Below are positions 1 to 6,981 of a DNA stretch of 7,677 nt, piece by piece. Made by a program: the position numbers and the translations under genes. Positions within the stretch are counted from its first letter, which is position 1, and every line of letters begins with the position of its first letter. The notes beneath the pieces were generated by a model that saw only the letters and a program-made list of their open reading frames with translations, ran no database searches and was not told the DNA's origin. The DNA comes from an uncultured Clostridia bacterium (GTDB taxonomy: Bacteria > Bacillota > Clostridia > Christensenellales > CAG-314): contig CALGIK010000067.1 in assembly GCA_937915515.1 (NCBI GenBank), positions 1 to 7,677 of the forward strand, written 5' to 3'.

Positions 1-30
1 ACCTCTTCCCAAACTTTTATTTTGCGTCAT
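1..30 (-). CDS. parB: ParB/Spo0J chromosome-partitioning protein, N-terminal fragment
   Basis: Only the first ten codons are inside the window and read MTQNKSLGRG. The 'K-x-LGRG' start is the usual N-terminus of chromosomal ParB (Spo0J) proteins, whose basic N-terminal tail stimulates the ATPase of ParA; that role is family knowledge. The ATG follows the parA stop codon TAA with no intervening base. A strong Shine-Dalgarno sequence lies nine bases upstream, inside the end of parA. Position directly after parA supports the call. The remainder of the gene (CTPase/parS-binding domains) lies beyond the left edge, so integrity cannot be judged. Confidence 0.85.
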   Translation of the reverse strand, partial: MTQNKSLGRG

Positions 31-801
31 TTATGTTGTCTCCTCTCTAAGAATAAACTCCTCAGCCAGTTTTTCGTATGCTACACCGCCGCTGCTACTA
101 GGAGCGTGTATTGATATAGGGATACCGAATCCCGGCGCTTCAGTAACCTTAATATTGCGTGGCACAGGGTATTTGTACACTTTTTCGCCGAAAAAACGCT
201 GAATTTCCGTCGTGACTTGTCGGCTCATTATACTGCGGCTGTCGTACATGGTAAGGATAACGCCGTCCACTTCTAAATCGGGATTGGTGCGCTGTTTAAC
301 TATTTTTATGGTGTTTACCAGCTGACTTAATCCTTCCAAAGCAAAAAATTCGCTCTGAACGGGGATAATCACTGCGTCGCATGCCGTAAGCGCATTAAGC
401 GTCAACAGTCCTAATGACGGGGGACAATCAATAAAGATATAATCGTAAATATCCTTTAACGGAGTAAGAGCATCTCTTAAAACAAATTCACGCCTGTTGA
501 CGTTTATCAAATTGATTTCGGCACCGACAAGGTCGTTTGTGCAAGGCAATATGTCCATATTGTCAACCTTAGTATGCAAAATAACTTCCTGTGCAGGCAT
601 TTGACATAACAATAAATCATACATACTGCCCTTTAATTCGTTTTTTGCTATACCTAAACCCGTAGTGGCGTTGCCCTGCGGATCAATATCTACTATTAAA
701 ACTTTGCGTTTTTTTTCGGCAACAAAAGCCGCTAAATTTATTGCGGTGGTGGTCTTGCCGACTCCGCCTTTTTGATTGCTGATAGTTATTATTTTTGACA
801 T
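31..801 (-). CDS. parA: ParA/Soj chromosome-partitioning ATPase
   Basis: This 256-residue protein is a full-length ParA/Soj-type ATPase (family usually 250-260 residues). By family knowledge it dimerises on ATP, binds nucleoid DNA without sequence specificity, and works with ParB-parS to segregate origins and to modulate DnaA. Visible motifs are the deviant Walker A box KGGVGKTT at residues 11-18 with signature lysine K11, the DIDPQGN switch at 38-44, the IDCPPS Walker B segment at 124-129, and the 'PRN...EAP' segment near 214-223. Arg189 in 'MYDSRS' aligns with the DNA-contacting arginine of Soj by my recollection of that sequence. The ATG at 801 has only a GGGG-type Shine-Dalgarno four bases upstream. 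The gene is preceded by a 69-nt gap with a candidate promoter and abuts parB. There is no N-terminal HTH, as expected for the chromosomal (not plasmid type Ia) class. Confidence 0.97.
   Translation of the reverse strand: MSKIITISNQKGGVGKTTTAINLAAFVAEKKRKVLIVDIDPQGNATTGLGIAKNELKGSMYDLLLCQMPAQEVILHTKVDNMDILPCTNDLVGAEINLINVNRREFVLRDALTPLKDIYDYIFIDCPPSLGLLTLNALTACDAVIIPVQSEFFALEGLSQLVNTIKIVKQRTNPDLEVDGVILTMYDSRSIMSRQVTTEIQRFFGEKVYKYPVPRNIKVTEAPGFGIPISIHAPSSSGGVAYEKLAEEFILREETT
40..48 (-). promoter_or_regulatory. Ribosome binding site of parB
   Basis: On the minus strand this reads AGAGAGGAG, the strongest Shine-Dalgarno match in the window. It ends nine bases before the parB ATG and lies within the last codons of parA. 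This fixes the parB start and suggests that the two genes are translated from one message. Confidence 0.7.
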
Positions 802-816
802 ATTACCCCATTAAAT

Positions 817-845
817 ATATTAACATAATTATTAAACCCTGTAAA
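817..845 (-). promoter_or_regulatory. Candidate sigma-A promoter for parA-parB
   Basis: On the minus strand a -35 box TTTACA (840-845) is separated by 17 bases from a -10 box TAATAT (817-822), with an extended -10 TG one base upstream of the -10. It lies in the only gap longer than 41 nt in the window. The predicted transcription start is near 810, giving a leader of only about ten bases before the parA ATG. Matches to consensus are good but not perfect (5/6 and 4/6), and AT-rich gaps yield chance matches. Confidence 0.5.
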
Positions 846-852
846 GCAATGT

Positions 853-885
853 TTATCGGCTTAAGGGATATTAGATTATCGGCTT
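853..885 (+). repeat. 10-bp direct repeat upstream of the parA promoter
   Basis: TTATCGGCTT occurs at 853-862 and again at 876-885, 23 bp start to start, about two helical turns. The left copy is in the rsmG-parA gap, eight bases from the parA -35 box. The right copy is inside the last codons of rsmG. Same-face spacing next to a promoter would suit an operator, but one copy is coding and the match could be chance. Confidence 0.4.
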
Positions 886-1746
886 CTTTTTAGGTAAATT
901 TTGCGCACGGGGATATTTTCGGGGAGTAACACTTACTTTACCGTAAACCAATATTGTACGCTTATCATTGTTAGGCAATACAAAATCATTTTTGCTTTTT
1001 AATTCCATCCCTAAAGTTTCTGCCGCTCTTGCCGCTTCTAAAATTTCCGACTCGGCTTCGGGGCCTTTATACGCTAAAAAAATCCCGCCTAATTTTACAA
1101 GCGGCGCACAATACTCTAACAGCGTAGGTAAAAAAGCCACAGCTCTCGCTGTCACGCAATCAAAGGTTTCGCGACGGGTCAATGCTAAAGTTTCGGCTCG
1201 TGTGATAAAACGCTGAGTTTGTATATTCAGCGTTTTACATAAATGGCGCAAAAAATCGACTTTTTTAGCAATGGAATCTATTAATGTTACCTTTAAATCG
1301 TCACGGATAATTTTTAGCACCAAAGCGGGAAAACCCGCTCCGCTTCCTACATCGCACAGCTGTGCGTTAAGAGGGATAAACTGCGCTCCTAAAGCGCTGT
1401 CCAAAAAGTGCTTAACGGCTATTTCGTATTGGTCTGTTATGCCCGTCAAATTAATTTTTTTGTTATATTTTATTAAAAAATCTTTATATTTGTAAAGCTT
1501 GTTTGCTTGTCTTGTTTTTAAAGAATAATAGGGGGCAAAAATACTTACTAAATCTATTTCTTCGCCATGAACATTAAAATCTTCTGCTATAAAATCATTG
1601 TCAAACGTATTTTCTTCAGCGGTATCACTAAGCGTTATGTCATCGGCATTTAATTCTTCTTCTAGATTAATATCATTATCCAAATTGTTTTGATTATTTT
1701 TAACAACCTTTTCCTTAATGCCGTTTTTTTTGTTTGCTTTATTCAT
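871..1746 (-). CDS. rsmG: RsmG, 16S rRNA (guanine-N7) methyltransferase, with long N-terminal extension
   Basis: RsmG (GidB) uses S-adenosylmethionine to make m7G in the 530 loop of 16S rRNA (G527 in E. coli). The core fits the family: NKKINLTGI at residues 95-103, the SAM-binding glycine motif DVGSGAGFP at 132-140, 'TARAVA' at 199-204, the KG of 'AYKGPEAE' at 227-228, and the terminal 'KYPR...P-K-P' segment from 277. The protein has 291 residues against about 210-240 normally. The excess is at the N-terminus: residues 1-20 are rich in Asn and Lys, and residues 21-63 are strongly acidic. No ATG, GTG or TTG lies in frame near the expected start (a TTG at residue 22 is the only one), so the extension appears genuine. 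The ATG overlaps the end of mnmG by 8 nt, implying translational coupling. A weak GGAAAG is just upstream. Confidence 0.95.
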   Translation of the reverse strand: MNKANKKNGIKEKVVKNNQNNLDNDINLEEELNADDITLSDTAEENTFDNDFIAEDFNVHGEEIDLVSIFAPYYSLKTRQANKLYKYKDFLIKYNKKINLTGITDQYEIAVKHFLDSALGAQFIPLNAQLCDVGSGAGFPALVLKIIRDDLKVTLIDSIAKKVDFLRHLCKTLNIQTQRFITRAETLALTRRETFDCVTARAVAFLPTLLEYCAPLVKLGGIFLAYKGPEAESEILEAARAAETLGMELKSKNDFVLPNNDKRTILVYGKVSVTPRKYPRAQNLPKKKPII

Positions 1747-3622
1747 GCTTTCCGTTCCCCATCAAATACACCGCTAAAACGGATATGTCGGCAGGACTGA
1801 CACCGCTGATTCTGCTTGCCTGACCTAATGTTAACGGTCTGATTTTATTTAATTTCTGCTGCGCTTCTTTTCTTAACCCGCTTATTTTTGTGTAATCTAA
1901 TTCTACCGGCAACGTTTTATTTTCTGTTTTTACTGCGGCAGCTATTTTTTCCTTTTCCTTAGCAATGTACCCCTCGTATTTTGTTTCTATCTCTATCTGT
2001 TCCTTTACTTGAGGCATATAATCTTTAAAGAGTCCAAATTCCCTTTCCAGTATCGCTACCGTAATTTTTGCCCGCTTTAACGCCGCTTTTATTGTGATGC
2101 CTGTTTTTACTTCCGCTTCGTCGGCTTTAACAAATACAGGATTGATTTGTGCGGGCTTAAGTATTTGGTTTAAAATTGTTTCCGCTTCTTTTAACTGTTG
2201 GTTTTTTGCGCAAAAAATATTATAACGTGTATCGTCAACAAGCCCAATTTGTTTGCCTATTTCCGTCAGACGTAAATCGGCGTTATCTTGACGTAAAATT
2301 AATCTGTATTCCGCACGGCTTGTCATCATACGGTAGGGTTCGTTTGTGCCTTTTGTCGTGAGGTCGTCTATAAGCACTCCGATATATGCTTGCGACCTTT
2401 GCAAAACAATAGGCTCTTTTTTTTCTATAAAACGGCTTGCGTTTATGCCTGCCATTATCCCTTGTGCGGCTGCTTCTTCGTAACCGCTTGTGCCGTTTAT
2501 TTGTCCTGCAAAAAATAATCCCGTGTTAATCTTACTCATCAAAGAGGGGTAAAGAATTGTAGAATCAATGCAGTCGTATTCGATTGCGTATGCGTCCCGC
2601 ATTATTTCGACATTCTCCAATCCTTTTACCGTACGGTAAATTTCGTATTGAATATCGGCGGGCATACTGCTCGAAACGCCTTGCACATATATTTCTTGGG
2701 TATTTATGCCCTCCGGCTCCAAAAATATCTGATGACGCTCCTTGTCCGAAAACCTAACAACTTTATCTTCTATCGAAGGGCAATAGCGTGGACCTATACC
2801 GCTGATTTCGCCTGTAAAGACGGGTGCTTTGTCCTTGTTTTTTAAAATTATATCTTTTGTAGCTTCTGTCGTATATGTCAAATAGCAGGGATGCTGCTTA
2901 ACGTTTTTATTATCGTTAATGTAACTAAAGGGCGGCATGTCGATTTCGCCGCATTGAATGGAAGTTGATTTAAAATCTATGCTCCTTGCGTTTATTCTTG
3001 CCGGCGTACCCGTTTTAAAACGACGTATCTGATAGCCTAAACCAATAAGACTGTCGGTAAGCTTAGTTGCGCTGACAAAACCGTTGGGACCGCATTCATT
3101 TACATACTTGCCTATTATGATTTTACTGTTAAGGTAAACTCCCGTCGCAACAACAACGGCTTTTGCGCTGTAAGTCAGCCCAGTTGCTACCCTTACGCTG
3201 TATCCGTCATTTTTAACTTCAATATCCGTTGCTTCTCCCTGCCGTAAGTATAAATTTGAAGTGCTTTCGAGCGTATGTTTCATATTTGTATGGTAAGCAA
3301 ATTTGTCTACTTGCGCTCTGGGACTGTATACGGCAGGACCCTTAGAACGGTTAAGCATACGCAGCTGCAATAAACTCTTGTCTGTGTTTACTGCCATTTC
3401 GCCGCCTAAGGCATCGATTTCCTTTACTATTTGACCTTTTGCCGTTCCCCCGATACTGGGATTGCACGCTAAATGTGCTACCGTATCAAGATTGGTAGCA
3501 AGTATAAGCGTTTTTTTGCCTAAACGTGCGCTAGAAAGCGCAGCTTCGCAGCCGGCGTGACCTGCGCCTATTACTATTACGTCAAAATTCGTTTGTTTTT
3601 GTATGTTTGTTGTTTCTGTCAT
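1739..3622 (-). CDS. mnmG: MnmG (GidA), tRNA uridine-34 carboxymethylaminomethyl-modifying FAD enzyme
   Basis: MnmG binds FAD and NADH and, in complex with MnmE, builds the (carboxymethyl)aminomethyl group at C5 of wobble uridine 34 in tRNAs that read split codon boxes. The 627 residues equal the normal length (about 629). The FAD-binding Rossmann motif GAGHAG is at residues 19-24. The two conserved catalytic cysteines are C53 in 'ACNPSIGG' and C281 in 'RYCPSIED'. Other family blocks are 'SYEEAA'-like [11 protein letters not shown] at 378-388, MTSRAEYRL at 433-441, and the C-terminal MnmE-binding region with '[14 protein letters not shown]' at 599-612. The gene lies 36 nt after mnmE, its functional partner. 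It has no recognisable Shine-Dalgarno, only an A-rich leader. A candidate promoter lies in the gap. The end overlaps rsmG by 8 nt. No sign of damage. Confidence 0.98.
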   Translation of the reverse strand: MTETTNIQKQTNFDVIVIGAGHAGCEAALSSARLGKKTLILATNLDTVAHLACNPSIGGTAKGQIVKEIDALGGEMAVNTDKSLLQLRMLNRSKGPAVYSPRAQVDKFAYHTNMKHTLESTSNLYLRQGEATDIEVKNDGYSVRVATGLTYSAKAVVVATGVYLNSKIIIGKYVNECGPNGFVSATKLTDSLIGLGYQIRRFKTGTPARINARSIDFKSTSIQCGEIDMPPFSYINDNKNVKQHPCYLTYTTEATKDIILKNKDKAPVFTGEISGIGPRYCPSIEDKVVRFSDKERHQIFLEPEGINTQEIYVQGVSSSMPADIQYEIYRTVKGLENVEIMRDAYAIEYDCIDSTILYPSLMSKINTGLFFAGQINGTSGYEEAAAQGIMAGINASRFIEKKEPIVLQRSQAYIGVLIDDLTTKGTNEPYRMMTSRAEYRLILRQDNADLRLTEIGKQIGLVDDTRYNIFCAKNQQLKEAETILNQILKPAQINPVFVKADEAEVKTGITIKAALKRAKITVAILEREFGLFKDYMPQVKEQIEIETKYEGYIAKEKEKIAAAVKTENKTLPVELDYTKISGLRKEAQQKLNKIRPLTLGQASRISGVSPADISVLAVYLMGNGKHE

Positions 3623-3644
3623 TTATTTTTTAATTTGTTTCGCT

Positions 3645-3674
3645 ATTGTATCATAGTTTTATTTACCCAAACAA
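3645..3674 (-). promoter_or_regulatory. Candidate extended -10 promoter for mnmG-rsmG
   Basis: On the minus strand TTGTTT (3669-3674, within the last mnmE codons) is followed after 18 bases by TACAAT (3645-3650), with TG at the extended -10 position (TGATACAAT). The predicted start near 3638 leaves a leader of about 16 bases before the mnmG ATG. It would allow mnmG and rsmG to be made independently of the upstream genes. Prediction by eye only. Confidence 0.4.
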
Positions 3675-4954
3675 AACTTGCTGAATATTTCGTCTATTAC
3701 TGTTTGCGTGTCTGTTTCGCCGGTTATCTGTCCTAAAGAAAGCCATGCTTCGTTAACGAAAGAAGCTATTATATCCATGGTTAGGCTATATAAATTTTCG
3801 TTTGCTTGTTTAACGGCATTATAAGCGTTTTTTATGCAGGAAACATGACGGGAAGAAGTAAGCAGAATATCTGCGCTTAAAATTCCTTCGCCGTTAAACT
3901 TATTATAAATTACTTCTTTAAGCAATTGTATGTTTGTTCCTTCTTTTGCCGAAAGATTTACGTCGGCTTTTATAAACTGACCCAATTGGTCGGTTTTATT
4001 AAATACTAATAATTTTGGTTTTTTTATCTCCTGATATTCTAAAGGAATTATAGGCTCATCTATTACATAAATCACCAGATCGGCATCTTCCGAAGCTTTT
4101 TTTGCACGGGAGATACCAATTTTTTCAATCTCGTTTTTTGTCTCACGTATTCCTGCGGTATCAGTTAGGTTAAAACGAAGTCCTTTATACAAAATACTTT
4201 CCGTTACCGTGTCACGGGTTGTGCCTTCCTCGGCACTGACAATTACTCTGTCAAAGCCGGCTAAAGCATTTAACAGGCTGCTTTTACCTACGTTTACATT
4301 ACCGATAAGAGCAATGTTTATCCCGTATTTTGCCGTTTTACCGTCACTTGCTGTTTTTAGCAATTGTTGTAATTCAAATATTATATTTTGAAGTTTTTTT
4401 TCTATTGAGGGCAGCTGTGTGCCTTCCAAATCCTCTTCGGGATAATCGAGAGTTGCTTCTATTAATGCTCTTATATCCGTCAATTCACTTTGAAGGTTTT
4501 TTATCTTTTTGCCCAATTTGTTTTGAGCTAAATCGGAAGCGGCTTTTAATGCCGATTGACTTTCGGCGTCAATTAAATCAATTAGACCTTCGGAGCGGGC
4601 TAAATCGGTTTTACCGTTTAAAAAAGCGCGTTTTGTAAATTCACCGTTTTGCGCCATTACAAAACCGTCGCTCAAAAATATTTCGAGCGCTGTTTTTATT
4701 AACATAGGACTGCCGTGAATATGAAGTTCCGCCATTTCTTCGCCCGTATAGCTTTTGGGTGCGTCAAAATAAACAAGCATAGCGCTGTCAGTTATGCCGT
4801 CCAAATTAATTTTTCCCGCTTTTAATTGGTTTGCTTGACTCGGAAAGGGCGAAAAATATTTTTTGAGTTTTTCTTTTATTCCCTCTCCGCTAAATCGCAA
4901 AACCGCTATGGCTCCCCGTCCTTGTGGGGTACTTAATGCTATTATTTTTTCCAT
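3659..4954 (-). CDS. mnmE: MnmE (TrmE), tRNA modification GTPase
   Basis: MnmE is the GTP- and formyl-tetrahydrofolate-binding partner of MnmG in wobble uridine modification. The 431-residue protein is near the family length (about 450). Domain order is normal: an N-terminal folate-binding domain starting 'IIALSTPQGRGAIAVLRFSG' at residues 4-23, with ELHIHGS at 76-82; a helical region; and an inserted G domain. G motifs are GNVNVGKS (218-225), TTRDT (245-249), DTAG (265-268), NKTD (319-322) and SAK (335-337). The protein ends in FCLGK (427-431), whose cysteine is the conserved C-terminal residue required for modification in E. coli. The G1 loop has Val where many homologues have Pro; the P-loop residues are intact. 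There is no clear Shine-Dalgarno. It is separated from jag by a 41-nt gap containing a terminator-like hairpin, while mnmG follows after 36 nt. Confidence 0.98.
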   Translation of the reverse strand: MEKIIALSTPQGRGAIAVLRFSGEGIKEKLKKYFSPFPSQANQLKAGKINLDGITDSAMLVYFDAPKSYTGEEMAELHIHGSPMLIKTALEIFLSDGFVMAQNGEFTKRAFLNGKTDLARSEGLIDLIDAESQSALKAASDLAQNKLGKKIKNLQSELTDIRALIEATLDYPEEDLEGTQLPSIEKKLQNIIFELQQLLKTASDGKTAKYGINIALIGNVNVGKSSLLNALAGFDRVIVSAEEGTTRDTVTESILYKGLRFNLTDTAGIRETKNEIEKIGISRAKKASEDADLVIYVIDEPIIPLEYQEIKKPKLLVFNKTDQLGQFIKADVNLSAKEGTNIQLLKEVIYNKFNGEGILSADILLTSSRHVSCIKNAYNAVKQANENLYSLTMDIIASFVNEAWLSLGQITGETDTQTVIDEIFSKFCLGK

Positions 4955-4975
4955 TATTTTTTATTTCTTGTAATT

Positions 4976-5003
4976 AAAAAAAGCAGGCAGAACGCCTACT
5001 TTT
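4976..5003 (-). terminator. Intrinsic terminator hairpin overlapping the jag stop codon
   Basis: On the minus strand the stem AGTAGGC (5000-4994) pairs with GCCTGCT (4988-4982) around the loop GTTCT, with one U-G pair. Three A-U pairs extend the base (5001-5003 with 4979-4981), and the run of seven Ts continues to 4976. This is a standard rho-independent terminator shape for transcripts ending after jag. The jag stop TAG (4998-4996) is part of the left arm, so a ribosome finishing jag would cover it. On the opposite strand only four Ts follow, so it should work in one direction. No strong mnmE promoter is visible downstream, so termination is probably partial. Confidence 0.6.
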
Positions 5004-5703
5004 CATACGGTCTTTTTGATTTAGTGCGAAAGACAAAGTTTAATTGCTTCCGTTGAGTATTGTAGGTGTCTTCTTTTGCCTTTTCCTGGGGATTTTTTTC
5101 GGCACTGTTTTTAAAAAGAGGTTCTATCACCACGTATCTGAAAGGTTCCGTCCCTTCACTGTGCGTCTTAATTTTTGTGCTGTCTTTAAGCGTTGTATGA
5201 ATAATACGTCTTTCGTAAGCATTCATAGGTTCGAGTTTTGTCTTTTTCGCTGTCCTTAAAACTTTTTGTTCTAAATTGTTAGCCAGTTTAATCAGCGTTA
5301 AACGTCTTTTTTCGCGATAATTTTCACAGTCAAGGAAAAAATGCTTACTGTCGCTGTTTTTAACAACAATGCTTGTTAAAAGCTGCAAGCTGTCAAGCAC
5401 ATCTCCCCGATAACCTATAACCGCTGTGCTGTCCTTTCCTTCTATGTTAAGGTTAATATTTTGAGAATCCTCGCTTAGCGTAACGTTAAGGTCAAATCCC
5501 GCTTTGTTTAACAATTGCTGTAAAAAATCCCGCTGTCTTTCGCCTTCTGTTGGTTTTTTCCACATTTCAACCTTGCAGTTTCTAAAAAAGCCGCCGTTGC
5601 TTATTACTACGTACTCTGCTTGGTCGATTGTTAAGCAAAGTTTTTGCAACGCATCATCAATGGCTTTTTCCAGCGTTTTACCGCTGCCTGTCACTTTTTC
5701 CAT
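4996..5703 (-). CDS. jag: Jag/KhpB, KH and R3H domain RNA-binding protein
   Basis: This is the Jag (SpoIIIJ-associated, KhpB/EloR) protein usually encoded just after yidC. By family knowledge it binds RNA, often with KhpA, and influences cell elongation and envelope processes. From the ATG at 5703 it has 235 residues. A Jag-N domain spans about 1-50 ('KTLEKAIDDALQKL'). A KH domain spans about 60-125, with the GxxG loop as GYRG at 97-100. An R3H domain spans about 128-195, with RRIIH at 165-169 and a 'SEG' turn at 182-184. A basic, polar tail follows. The Jag-N linker motif (commonly GFLGxG) is degenerate, reading GGFFRN. A TTG at 5712 in the same frame is an alternative start directly after the yidC stop. 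I prefer ATG because homologues begin near this point, although the AGGAG at 5717-5721 is 13 bases from ATG and 4 from TTG. Confidence 0.93.
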   Translation of the reverse strand: MEKVTGSGKTLEKAIDDALQKLCLTIDQAEYVVISNGGFFRNCKVEMWKKPTEGERQRDFLQQLLNKAGFDLNVTLSEDSQNINLNIEGKDSTAVIGYRGDVLDSLQLLTSIVVKNSDSKHFFLDCENYREKRRLTLIKLANNLEQKVLRTAKKTKLEPMNAYERRIIHTTLKDSTKIKTHSEGTEPFRYVVIEPLFKNSAEKNPQEKAKEDTYNTQRKQLNFVFRTKSKRPYEK

Positions 5704-5712
5704 TATTATCAA

Positions 5713-6981
5713 TTATCTCCTGTAGCCGACTTCTTTTTTAATGGCGTTTTCTCTCTTTGCTAAAATTTTATCAATAATAGGATTCTGAATAAAATTAAGC
5801 AGAATGCTTATCAGACTGCTTGCGACTAAATACAGCGCAAAAGCAGCAGGGTTTGTAAATGCAAACACTCCCATTAAAACAGGCATCATAAACATCATTA
5901 TTTTTTGTTGACTCTTAGCCGTTTGCGCCTGTTGTCCGGTGCCGATATTGCCTTGCGTTTTATTGCCTATAAGCGTTGTAATTAGCGTTAGCGCAACAGC
6001 CAAAACAGGTAATATCAATAAACCGTTCCAAAGGTCCTTACCGTATCCCAGTGATTTTTTAGCTTGTGTTAATTCTTCCCCTGATAAATAGTCCTGGGGC
6101 ATCGAAAGCGCCTCGTATATGTCATCGTATATTATTTCGTTCGTCAGTCCGTCTATATTTTTGTTACCCGAAAGAGCCGTTGTAAACTGAGAAAGGTTTT
6201 TGGGCAATACTTTTTGCCAGTTATCGCTTCTCCATAAACTTTTTATCCATAAAAAACCTTCGGCGTTGTCCGTAAAGCTCTTAATTGCGGCAACTTTACC
6301 CGCTGTTGTAGCTTGACTCAGTATTTGGGCATAACCTTGATTTAAGGTTTGTGCGTCAGCTCCGCTGAATTCGTTTTTGTGTGTAGCATAGTAACTGTAT
6401 AAAACATATCCGCCTTGGTTATCGCTAACACTGCTAAAATCGTTTTCGTGCTGTGATAAAACTGAAGAATAAGCCGTCAGATATGTCTGCTGCATTTTTT
6501 GATAAGTTTTAATGTTAAGAGCGTTTGAACAGCTGTTTAAGCCGCTGAACATAAAAATAAATAAACCCATTGTTACGAGTGTGGGCAAGCACATAGCGGC
6601 GGGGCTGTATTTATATTTTTTCATCACCTTTTGTTTTTCTATATTAGCGCTGCGTGCATCGTCACCGTAAACCTTGTCGATTTTTTCCATTATGGGTTGC
6701 ATTTCCTGCATTATTCTGCTGTTTTTCTTCATGGACAGTTTTTGCCAAAAATCCAGCGGTAAGGTGATTAACCTTAAAATGACAGTAAAAAGAATTATTG
6801 TCCAACCATAACTGTTTAATCCCTCATACAATCCCGTTATTAATTTTGCTATAAAGTTTGTGTTTGCCGAAAAATCAAAATCAATACCGGAGGTCAATAT
6901 TACCCCCCAGTTGTTTAAAATATTTTCTATTACTTCCCACCAGCTTAAAACTGCGTCTAACAGTCCCGTTAAATAGACCAT
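5713..6981 (-). CDS. yidC: YidC/Oxa1-family membrane protein insertase with enlarged external loop
   Basis: YidC inserts membrane proteins alone or with SecYEG. The 422 residues are far longer than the roughly 260-290 of Bacillus SpoIIIJ-type proteins, yet there is no signal peptide or lipobox. Core elements are a first helix at about 50-76 with the conserved groove arginine R70 ('ILRLITLPL'), a basic amphipathic cytoplasmic hairpin at about 80-125, a helix at about 131-150, a 'FLWI' motif at 243-246 (the usual 'FLWIpDLS' site), a helix at about 317-339, and paired helices at about 361-398 with 'FTNPAAFALYLVAS'. A short basic tail ends the protein. The extra length lies around FLWI, at about 152-242 and 252-316, in the loop expected outside the membrane; it is polar and Gln/Ser/Asn-rich. 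The ATG lies within yidD (13-nt overlap) behind GGGAG. jag follows 9 nt later. Confidence 0.95.
   Translation of the reverse strand: MVYLTGLLDAVLSWWEVIENILNNWGVILTSGIDFDFSANTNFIAKLITGLYEGLNSYGWTIILFTVILRLITLPLDFWQKLSMKKNSRIMQEMQPIMEKIDKVYGDDARSANIEKQKVMKKYKYSPAAMCLPTLVTMGLFIFMFSGLNSCSNALNIKTYQKMQQTYLTAYSSVLSQHENDFSSVSDNQGGYVLYSYYATHKNEFSGADAQTLNQGYAQILSQATTAGKVAAIKSFTDNAEGFLWIKSLWRSDNWQKVLPKNLSQFTTALSGNKNIDGLTNEIIYDDIYEALSMPQDYLSGEELTQAKKSLGYGKDLWNGLLILPVLAVALTLITTLIGNKTQGNIGTGQQAQTAKSQQKIMMFMMPVLMGVFAFTNPAAFALYLVASSLISILLNFIQNPIIDKILAKRENAIKKEVGYRR
5717..5721 (-). promoter_or_regulatory. Shine-Dalgarno of jag with ambiguous spacing
   Basis: AGGAG on the minus strand lies in the last codons of yidC. 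It is 4 bases before a TTG at 5712 and 13 bases before the in-frame ATG at 5703. Neither spacing is ideal, so the site does not decide the start by itself. Confidence 0.5.

Noticed and set aside
837..868. Inverted repeat CCCTTAA / TTACAGGG as a terminator of rsmG
   Set aside because: The stem is seven pairs at most with a bulge, the loop is long, and no proper T run follows; it also contains the predicted parA -35 box.
1..870. parS centromere site, often found close to parAB
   Set aside because: I looked for the TGTTTCACGTGAAACA palindrome or close variants here and across the window and saw none.
968..1495. Plus-strand ORFs of 74-82 codons opposite rsmG, and similar ones opposite mnmG, mnmE, jag, yidC, yidD and rnpA
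   Set aside because: They lie entirely or almost entirely antisense to strongly conserved genes, have no Shine-Dalgarno support, and their products resemble no family I recognise.
6244..6252. TTATCCATA, one base off the DnaA box TTATCCACA
   Set aside because: A single imperfect copy inside yidC coding sequence; no cluster of boxes or AT-rich unwinding region, so it is not the origin. oriC is expected beyond the rpmH end.
6520..6535. Cys151 of YidC as a lipobox cysteine
   Set aside because: It is at the end of an internal membrane helix rather than after an N-terminal signal, so lipoprotein processing is not expected.
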